This document shows, in pieces, positions 7,410 through 12,572 of a stretch of 14,641 bases of DNA (position 1 is the stretch's first letter; every line of letters starts with the position of its first letter). The stretch is from an uncultured Ruminococcus sp. (GTDB lineage Bacteria; Bacillota; Clostridia; Oscillospirales; CAG-272): the NCBI GenBank assembly GCA_902783755.1, contig CACZSC010000036.1, positions 1 to 14,641 of the forward strand, written 5' to 3'. The position numbers and the translations under genes were made by a program. The notes beneath the pieces were generated by a model, which worked only from the letters and a program-made list of their open reading frames with translations, was not told where the DNA came from and searched no databases.

Positions 7410-7838
7410 TCAGCCTTCTTTGGCAATGGCATAGACCTCACGGACCCAGTCGACTATCTTCTGTCTTTCCTCAAGCGACAGCTTCGATGAGAAAATACCG
7501 CATTTGAGGTACAGAGTATGGTCTATGAAGTTAGTTCCGGCCTCTTTTATGATCCTTATAACCTCTTTTTCCGCTTCAGATCCAGGTTCGCCGTCTATGA
7601 AAAGGGCAGTGGCCCTTGCTCTTGTCGGGATAAGTTCCGTGCAGAACCGTCTGACCCTGTCTTCGATCTTGTTTCCCTTAAGGGAAAGGCCTAAAACGAC
7701 AAGTCTTTCGTTGTCACAGGGATATGAAGGGGGAATATCGTTAACTGAACAGCTGAACGCATGTCCGATGGCGTCAGCGTAGTTTGCCATTTTCTTGTTT
7801 GAAGTGGCGTACATGACTCTCATTTTGATATGTTCCAT
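7410..7838 (-). CDS. Small flavodoxin-fold-like protein, function unknown
   Basis: A 142-residue soluble protein with alternating strands and helices like a flavodoxin: strand MRVMYATSN (6-14), then KKMANYADAIGHAF, strand RLVVLGLSLKG, strand ATALFIDGEPGS, and a C-terminal helix DWVREVYAIAKEG. The loop after strand one (ATSNKKMANYA) lacks the usual S/T-x-T-G-x-T phosphate-binding pattern, so FMN binding is doubtful. The ATG at 7838 follows GGAG with 8 nt spacing; a second ATG five codons later is less well placed. There is no clear terminator before the tRNA promoter. The ATTATACAAAATAT element lies 22 nt upstream of its start. The assignment rests on fold appearance only. Confidence 0.8.
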   Translation of the reverse strand: MEHIKMRVMYATSNKKMANYADAIGHAFSCSVNDIPPSYPCDNERLVVLGLSLKGNKIEDRVRRFCTELIPTRARATALFIDGEPGSEAEKEVIRIIKEAGTNFIDHTLYLKCGIFSSKLSLEERQKIVDWVREVYAIAKEG

Positions 7839-8241
7839 AGCAGATTCTCCAAATAATAAATATTTTGTATAATTAATAATTTGTTTACACTTATAAATTG
7901 TCCTGAAAAACGTTTGCAGGGAATCGTTTAGTCCTGATTTTTACAAAAAACGTCTTTTCGAGTTCAGCTTGCGTTTGAACCGGTCATTATGCGAAATCAG
8001 GGCTTTAGGTTGGGAACCGATCGTAAGAGTTTTGCTGAAAGCCGTATTCGAGTCTCTGATATGATCTGTGGGAGCGAATAGAATCCTTCAGATTGAAGAT
8101 TTGTACAGCCGGACAATTTCTGTTGGATCCTGCAGAGCAGTTTTTTGCAGAGCGAACACTGGCTGACACATTGCTGTACAACGTATTGCGCAGCATGCAG
8201 CAAAACATGAAAAGAATGCAGCGGATGCATCGAACACCAAT

Positions 8242-8270
8242 ATTATATTTATAATCTACGTCCAGCGCAA
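8242..8270 (-). promoter_or_regulatory. Possible promoter reading toward the flavodoxin-like gene
   Basis: On the minus strand a weak -35 TTGCGC (8270-8265), a 17-nt spacer and a consensus -10 TATAAT (8247-8242). If used, it would give a transcript with an untranslated leader of nearly 400 nt before the start at 7838, or a separate RNA. Because the DNA is AT-rich, this may be a chance match. Confidence 0.3.
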
Positions 8271-8357
8271 TGGGAAATTCACCAAAAGTGGGCCAGAAGG
8301 GCTTCCTGACCGAAAAAGGCCTGAAAACGCTCAAAAATGAGCAAAAACCCTTGCCTA

Positions 8358-8387
8358 AATTATACAAAATATGCATTTTGTATAATT
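8358..8387. repeat. 30-bp palindrome with TATAAT in both arms
   Basis: AATTATACAAAAT (8358-8370) is an exact inverted copy of ATTTTGTATAATT (8375-8387) around ATGC, so the whole site is a near-perfect palindrome centred on ATGCAT. Each arm reads TTGTATAAT on one strand. It could be an operator for a dimeric regulator or two back-to-back -10 boxes. The left arm with the spacer contains the 14-mer also found at 7860-7873 and 11789-11802. Confidence 0.7.
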
Positions 8388-8406
8388 ATAATACAAGCAA
8401 ACGGAT

Positions 8407-8444
8407 AAAGGGCGTCGGGACTGAAGTCCTTCCCTCGGCCCTTT
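8407..8444 (+). other. Extended RNA hairpin, possible small RNA or terminator
   Basis: AAAGGGC (8407-8413) pairs with GCCCTTT (8438-8444). Inside, GGGAC and GTCC pair around TGAA, with CCC able to extend the pairing. The result is a long GC-rich stem in AT-rich DNA. A TATAAT box (8381-8386) lies just upstream on the plus strand and a T-rich stretch (GTTTCGATTTTTACG) follows, so a transcript of about 60 nt ending in this stem is conceivable. The -35 region is poor and the T tract is interrupted. Confidence 0.4.
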
Positions 8445-8525
8445 GTTTCGATTTTTACGTCAGAACACGTTTCCGGCCAATGGCCAAAAAACGGTAAATA
8501 GCATTTTTTTATTTTGATGCTGTTA

Positions 8526-10730
8526 TCAGAATTCGATTCTCCGTTTTGAATCTATCCAAACCGACATCAGTTCGTGTCCCGGAACTTTGAATTTTACTTC
8601 CTTCGGTTTTTCCGTCGCAAGTTCTATCCACTGCACTTCCCCGCCGGACCACTTCGCAGAGACCGTGATGCCGCCTCTGGCCCGCAGATTGGTAAACTGT
8701 CCGTTGAGTTCAGCAGGAACGGCAGGAATTATGTTTATAAATCCCTCATGGCTCTGCAGCACCATTTCACTGATTCCCGCAGCACCGCCGAAATTCCCGT
8801 CGATCTGGAAAGGCGGATGCCTGTCCAGAAGATTCGGGAAGGTGGAATTCGTAAACAGAGCTCTGACATTACTAAGCGTCTCATCAGGCCTGAAAAGTCT
8901 CGCATACAGGTTTATGATCCATGCTCTGGACCAGCCGGTTCCGCCTCCTCCGTTTGCAAGTCTTATATCGATGCTCTTTTTCACAGCCTCGAAGAGCTCA
9001 GGAGTATCAGTTCTGTTGATCTGTTTTGACGGATAAAGTCCGAAAGCGTGAGAAATATGCCTGTGATTCGGCTCTGTTTCCCCGTATTCCTTATGCCACT
9101 CAAGAAGCCTTCCGTCTTTTCCTATCTGAAGCGGCACGATCCTGTCCCGTATCCTGATAGCTTTTTCGCCTTCTTCCGGACATATCTGCAGTATTCTCTC
9201 ACATTCTGCGTAGAATGTCAGCAGACCGTGGATTATCTCGATATCCATCGTCGGTGAGATTGCAAGGAAAACACTTCTTCCCTGTTCGTCGTAATATCTG
9301 TTTTCGGGAGAAATGGACGGACCGGTATGAAGATATCCGTCCTTTCCTTCAAACAGATTGTCCATTGCGAATTCAGCGCATGCTCTGATGAATCCGTACG
9401 CAGTATCACGCAGAAAGTCAGTATCTTCATTATATAAATAGTGCTCCCACATGTGATATGCGAGCCATGCGGCTCCTACAGGCCACAGTCCCCAGAGACC
9501 GTCAGCGATCCCTGCAAAGCCGTATATGTCAGCCATGTGATGAAGGACAATTCCCCGTGACCGGTAGTTCTCTTCCGCTTCCCTTCTTCCTCCTTTATAT
9601 ATAACGGAGTTCATGAAGTCGAACAGAGGTTGAGTGCATTCGGGTAAATTCGCTTCTTCTGGCAGCCAGTAATTCATCTGAAGGTTTATATTTGTGGTAT
9701 ACTGTCCGCTCCAGGGAACGTCTGTACCTTCGGCCCAGATGCCCTGGAGTCCGGCGGGAAGCGATCCCGGCCTGCTGGAGCTCACCATGAGATACCTTCC
9801 GAACTGCCAGTACAGGGACATAAGCCTGTAATCCTGGGATTCCCAATCCCTAACAAGCCTTTTCAGCCTTATCCTGGTAGTCATCTCGTCAAGAGCCGGA
9901 TTCTGCTCAAAAGCTATCTCCGAGCGTTTCATGAGGGCTGAGAAATCGAAGACGTGTTCCCTTTTCAGCTCTTTATAGTCGTATTCCTCCGATGAATTCA
10001 TGAATTCACTGGCAAGCTTAAGATAATCTTCATATTTATATTGCGTGAATGTGCGCGAATAAACCTCAAGATATGAGGCATCTTTTACACTGAAAGCCTC
10101 GCTGTCATAAGAGATCTCACCGTCTGTCTGCAGGCGGAAGCAAATAACAAATTTGTGATCTCCGTATAAGGTAGTTCCTTCGGCGCAGATCCCGTTTCTG
10201 TCTATACTGACTCTTGCTGCAGGTTCTCTTTTATAGCTCACGGAAACATCGAACCTATTATCAGCGGTGTATCTGGCGCATATAAGATGAGCAGGATATG
10301 AAGCGAAGTATTCCCTTGAATACATGACGCTGCCGGAATCGTATCCGATCCTGCATACACCGTTGATAAGGTCAATGTCCCTGACGTAGTCCTCACATCC
10401 CGTGTCATCGTGGAACTTCAGATAAAGCTCCCCTGTATACTCGTACGATCTGATCCTTTTGATAGCGGACTTTAGGTTTTCCTCCGCCCACTGGTCAGCC
10501 TCATATTCCTTTCCTTCAAGGAACATACGGCGTATATGGTCTATCTTTTCCTTATATCCCTCGATCCTCACCTCTGATGGTTCACCGCTGCAGACGCTCT
10601 CCTCGTTCAGACAGATCCTTTCAGTACCGACAGTCCCGTATATCATCGCTCCTTCGAAGGCGTTGCCTATGGGAGATGCGTTGTCCCATCTGTCAGCAGG
10701 ATTATCAAGATGGAGTATATATTCTCTCAT
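8526..10730 (-). CDS. Glycoside hydrolase family 95 (alpha-L-fucosidase-type), complete
   Basis: A 734-residue GH95 enzyme; characterised members are inverting alpha-L-fucosidases or alpha-L-galactosidases acting on fucosylated glycans or plant polysaccharides. The N-terminal beta domain starts at once (PADRWDNASPIGNAFEGAMIYG, 11-32), followed by the (alpha/alpha)6 barrel. Residues corresponding to the Bifidobacterium AfcA active site N421, N423, E566 and D766 are N347 and N349 (YTTNINLQMNYW), E476 (SISPENRY) and D644 (FQIDGNFGG). The EPNHRHISHAFGLYP motif (553-567) is also intact. There is no signal peptide, so it is cytoplasmic and would act on imported oligosaccharides; no transporter is in the window. 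Its ATG overlaps the recombinase TGA by 4 nt, with AAGGAAG about 7 nt before it. No strong terminator follows. Fucose versus galactose specificity is not readable. Confidence 0.95.
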   Translation of the reverse strand: MREYILHLDNPADRWDNASPIGNAFEGAMIYGTVGTERICLNEESVCSGEPSEVRIEGYKEKIDHIRRMFLEGKEYEADQWAEENLKSAIKRIRSYEYTGELYLKFHDDTGCEDYVRDIDLINGVCRIGYDSGSVMYSREYFASYPAHLICARYTADNRFDVSVSYKREPAARVSIDRNGICAEGTTLYGDHKFVICFRLQTDGEISYDSEAFSVKDASYLEVYSRTFTQYKYEDYLKLASEFMNSSEEYDYKELKREHVFDFSALMKRSEIAFEQNPALDEMTTRIRLKRLVRDWESQDYRLMSLYWQFGRYLMVSSSRPGSLPAGLQGIWAEGTDVPWSGQYTTNINLQMNYWLPEEANLPECTQPLFDFMNSVIYKGGRREAEENYRSRGIVLHHMADIYGFAGIADGLWGLWPVGAAWLAYHMWEHYLYNEDTDFLRDTAYGFIRACAEFAMDNLFEGKDGYLHTGPSISPENRYYDEQGRSVFLAISPTMDIEIIHGLLTFYAECERILQICPEEGEKAIRIRDRIVPLQIGKDGRLLEWHKEYGETEPNHRHISHAFGLYPSKQINRTDTPELFEAVKKSIDIRLANGGGGTGWSRAWIINLYARLFRPDETLSNVRALFTNSTFPNLLDRHPPFQIDGNFGGAAGISEMVLQSHEGFINIIPAVPAELNGQFTNLRARGGITVSAKWSGGEVQWIELATEKPKEVKFKVPGHELMSVWIDSKRRIEF

Positions 10731-11773
10731 TCGTTTTCTTCCTTTTCTTCCGTTTCTATCGGCTTCATCTTTTCAAATTTCGTCGTTATGTTGTGAAGCG
10801 GGTTTTTCTCCATCGCTTCCTGCATATGCTCGTTTGCGACATGGGTATAGATCTGTGTCGTGTTGAGCTGTTCATGTCCGAGTATGTCTTTCAGCACACG
10901 TATGTCAACCTCCCCCGACTGGTACATAAGCGTCGCTGCGGTATGCCTCAGCTTGTGGGTCGAGTAATTCTTGTTCTGCAGCCCCGCTTCTCCGAGATAC
11001 TTTTTCACCATCCACTGGACTGTCTTTACCGATATCCGGTTCCCCTGCCCCGATAGGAACAGCGCAGGATCGTTTTTCTTCTTCGAAGGGGTATGAACCC
11101 TTATGGCTATATATGTTCTCAGAGCGCTGGCACAGGCTTCGTTGAGGTAGACGAGACGTTCCTTATTGCCCTTTCCTATGACCCTCATGGATCTCAGTTC
11201 GTTGTCGAGGTCCGTGATGTTAAGCCCTGCAAGTTCTGAAAGACGTATGCCGCAGTTCAGGAACAGAGTCAGGATGCAGTAATCCCTCTCCCTAGTCTTT
11301 GACGTTTCGTCCTCCACAACGGAATTCAGCAGCTCCTTGCATTCGTCGAGCGTCAGGTGTTTCGGAAGTGTCTTGGGTGTCTTCGGCGTCTCGATGATCT
11401 GCGCCGGGTTGTTCTCGAACAGCATCATTTTAGCCGTGCAGTATTTGTAGAACTGTTTTATCGCAGACAGTTTCCTCGCCCTTGCTCTCGCGTTGTTTTC
11501 CCTTTCAGATCCCACATATGACAGAAAGTCATATATGTCTGACGTGGTTATCTTTGAAAAGAACTCCGTATCCAGATCCCTTATCTCGATCTTGTCAAAG
11601 TCCTCCCCTTCCATGGGAAGCCCGTACTTCTGTGCTTTCATGAATCTGCAGAACGTACGGAGATCGAACATATACTCCGTTACCGTCTTTTTTGAACATC
11701 CCTGGATCACGTCCTTGAAGTTCGCGAAATTCACGACTATCTGGGGAAGCTGGTTCCTTATGTTTTCAGGCAT
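10727..11773 (-). CDS. Tyrosine recombinase (Xer-like)
   Basis: A 348-residue tyrosine recombinase. Residues about 10-125 form the SAM-like core-binding domain. The catalytic domain has R177 (CGIRLSEL), a beta-hairpin lysine in GKGNKER (201-204), H273 and R276 (THKLRHT), H300 (LGHEQLNTT) and nucleophile Y309 (QIYTHV). All six expected residues are present, so it should cut and rejoin DNA. It resembles XerC/XerD more than phage integrases, which usually have an extra arm-binding domain, but is longer than typical Xer (about 300) because of a charged C-terminal tail (320-348). No dif-like site is clear. The ATG follows GAGGAGG, spacing 4 nt. It is co-oriented with and overlaps the GH95 gene, an unexpected partner. 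The ATTATACAAAATAT element lies 15 nt before its start codon. Confidence 0.95.
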   Translation of the reverse strand: MPENIRNQLPQIVVNFANFKDVIQGCSKKTVTEYMFDLRTFCRFMKAQKYGLPMEGEDFDKIEIRDLDTEFFSKITTSDIYDFLSYVGSERENNARARARKLSAIKQFYKYCTAKMMLFENNPAQIIETPKTPKTLPKHLTLDECKELLNSVVEDETSKTRERDYCILTLFLNCGIRLSELAGLNITDLDNELRSMRVIGKGNKERLVYLNEACASALRTYIAIRVHTPSKKKNDPALFLSGQGNRISVKTVQWMVKKYLGEAGLQNKNYSTHKLRHTAATLMYQSGEVDIRVLKDILGHEQLNTTQIYTHVANEHMQEAMEKNPLHNITTKFEKMKPIETEEKEENE

Positions 11774-11788
11774 AGTGCCTCCTCTGTT

Positions 11789-11822
11789 ATATTTTGTATA
11801 ATCTGATTATTCTTATTATACA
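11789..11822. repeat. Inverted repeat in the recombinase/membrane-protein divergent region
   Basis: TGTATAAT (11795-11802) and its inverted copy ATTATACA (11815-11822) are separated by 12 nt. The minus strand of 11789-11802 is ATTATACAAAATAT, the same 14-mer as at 7860-7873 and 8359-8372. It lies just upstream of the recombinase ribosome binding site, suggesting an operator or promoter element. Confidence 0.55.
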
Positions 11823-11872
11823 CGAAACGTAAGGAATATAATAGACATTCTGTTAATTTTCCTCTGTCCTTA

Positions 11873-11901
11873 TTGTATTTGTCTCTTCAATAATATATTA
11901 T
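11873..11901 (+). promoter_or_regulatory. Promoter of the small membrane protein gene
   Basis: -35 TTGTAT (11873-11878), a 17-nt spacer and -10 TATTAT (11896-11901), 43 nt upstream of the ATG at 11944. Transcription would start near 11908. Confidence 0.55.
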
Positions 11902-11943
11902 AGACACAAACCGAAAAGAAACGAACGGAGCATATACATATTA

Positions 11944-12498
11944 ATGAAAGCATTTTGGGCTGACAACGGAAAAACCATAGGAAAGACTCTTCTGAACCAG
12001 TTCGGCAGCGCGTTTCTCGGGATAATGCTGTTCATGGCATCCACTGCCCTTTCCCAGGTCGTGTGGCTTCCCTTCGTGGCAACGATTATCGCCACTGGCT
12101 TCTATGTCTATCTCATTTACAATGTCATGTGGGACAAGGGCGGACAGGACAGGATAAAGGTGGACGGGGGAAGAGGTGAAAAGAACCTGCTGAAAGGACT
12201 CTGGATCTCTCTCATAGCCAATATACCGAACATAATACTTGCAATCCTGATAACTGTCAGTAACTTCAACAAAAGTACAGACATGGTCGCCGGGACTGTC
12301 TACACCATATCCAAAGGTATCGCGATCGTATGGGAAGGCATGTACACCGGAGCCGTAATGGTCTACTCTCCTCATAATCCCATCATATTCTGGCTGATGA
12401 TAATCCCGGCTCTTGTTGCAAGCACCTTCGGATATATCATGGGATACAACAACAAGAGAATTTTCGGAAAGCTTTTCGTCAAGAAAGAAAAGAACTGA
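11944..12498 (+). CDS. Small multi-pass membrane protein of unknown function
   Basis: A 184-residue integral membrane protein with about four hydrophobic segments (19-38, 43-62, 87-106, 146-167) and a possible fifth near 122-140. The loop between the second and third is charged and glycine-rich (DKGGQDRIKVDGGRGEKN, 64-81), and the C-terminus is lysine-rich (KLFVKKEKN), suggesting that both face the cytoplasm. I do not recognise a family or any catalytic motif. GGAG lies 13 nt before the ATG, longer than usual, with no better start nearby. It is a single-gene unit between its promoter (11873-11901) and a strong terminator (12525-12562). Confidence 0.85.
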   Translation: MKAFWADNGKTIGKTLLNQFGSAFLGIMLFMASTALSQVVWLPFVATIIATGFYVYLIYNVMWDKGGQDRIKVDGGRGEKNLLKGLWISLIANIPNIILAILITVSNFNKSTDMVAGTVYTISKGIAIVWEGMYTGAVMVYSPHNPIIFWLMIIPALVASTFGYIMGYNNKRIFGKLFVKKEKN

Positions 12499-12524
12499 AC
12501 TTAAGAATAGCTCGTAAATAGAAA

Positions 12525-12562
12525 GGCACGGTCCTCTCAAAAGAAGACCGTGCCGTTTTTTT
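12525..12562 (+). terminator. Strong rho-independent terminator
   Basis: GGCACGGTC (12525-12533) pairs exactly with GACCGTGCC (12546-12554) across a 12-nt loop, followed by G and T7 (12556-12562). It ends the membrane protein transcript. On the minus strand the same stem is followed by TTTCTATTTA, so it may also stop the converging GH95 gene. Confidence 0.93.
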
Positions 12563-12572
12563 GTTTCCGGGT

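Larger units (their letters stand above)
7839..8525. other. Long intergenic region without a convincing gene
   Basis: About 690 nt between the flavodoxin-like gene and the GH95 gene, visibly more AT-rich than its neighbours. It contains the 14-bp ATTATACAAAATAT element twice (7860-7873 minus, 8359-8372 plus), a palindrome (8358-8387), a strong hairpin (8407-8444) and a possible minus promoter (8242-8270). On the plus strand two adjacent open frames (7897-8061 and 8060-8251, shifted by +1) have protein-like translations but no start codon or ribosome binding site. Longer open frames on either strand here (for example 8005-8376 minus and 8270-8497 plus) also lack ribosome binding sites and have unconvincing composition. 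I see no match to a known structured RNA. Confidence 0.6.

Noticed and set aside
7880..7905. A dif-like recombination site (TTTACACTTATAAA)
   Set aside because: It shares only part of one Xer arm and has no matching second arm at the correct spacing, so it cannot be supported by eye.
7195..8335. Short shared sequence CCTGAAAA(T)CGCTCAAAA near 7195-7210 and 8320-8335
   Set aside because: The match is short, gapped and A-rich; it does not extend into a larger repeat.
8005..8376. 123-codon minus-strand open frame in the long gap
   Set aside because: It has no ribosome binding site, a cysteine- and serine-rich unconvincing composition, and runs through the palindrome and a promoter-like site.
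8270..8497. 75-codon plus-strand open frame starting MGNSPKVGQKG
   Set aside because: No ribosome binding site; it runs through the palindrome and the GC-rich hairpin, and its composition is not protein-like.
7260..11773. Genomic island integrated at tRNA-Glu by the tyrosine recombinase
   Set aside because: No second copy of the tRNA 3' end was found elsewhere in the window, the recombinase looks Xer-like rather than integrase-like, and other element genes are absent.
11941..12540. 199-codon minus-strand open frame opposite the membrane protein
   Set aside because: It is antisense to a gene with a good promoter, terminator and clear membrane segments, and has no ribosome binding site or recognisable domain.
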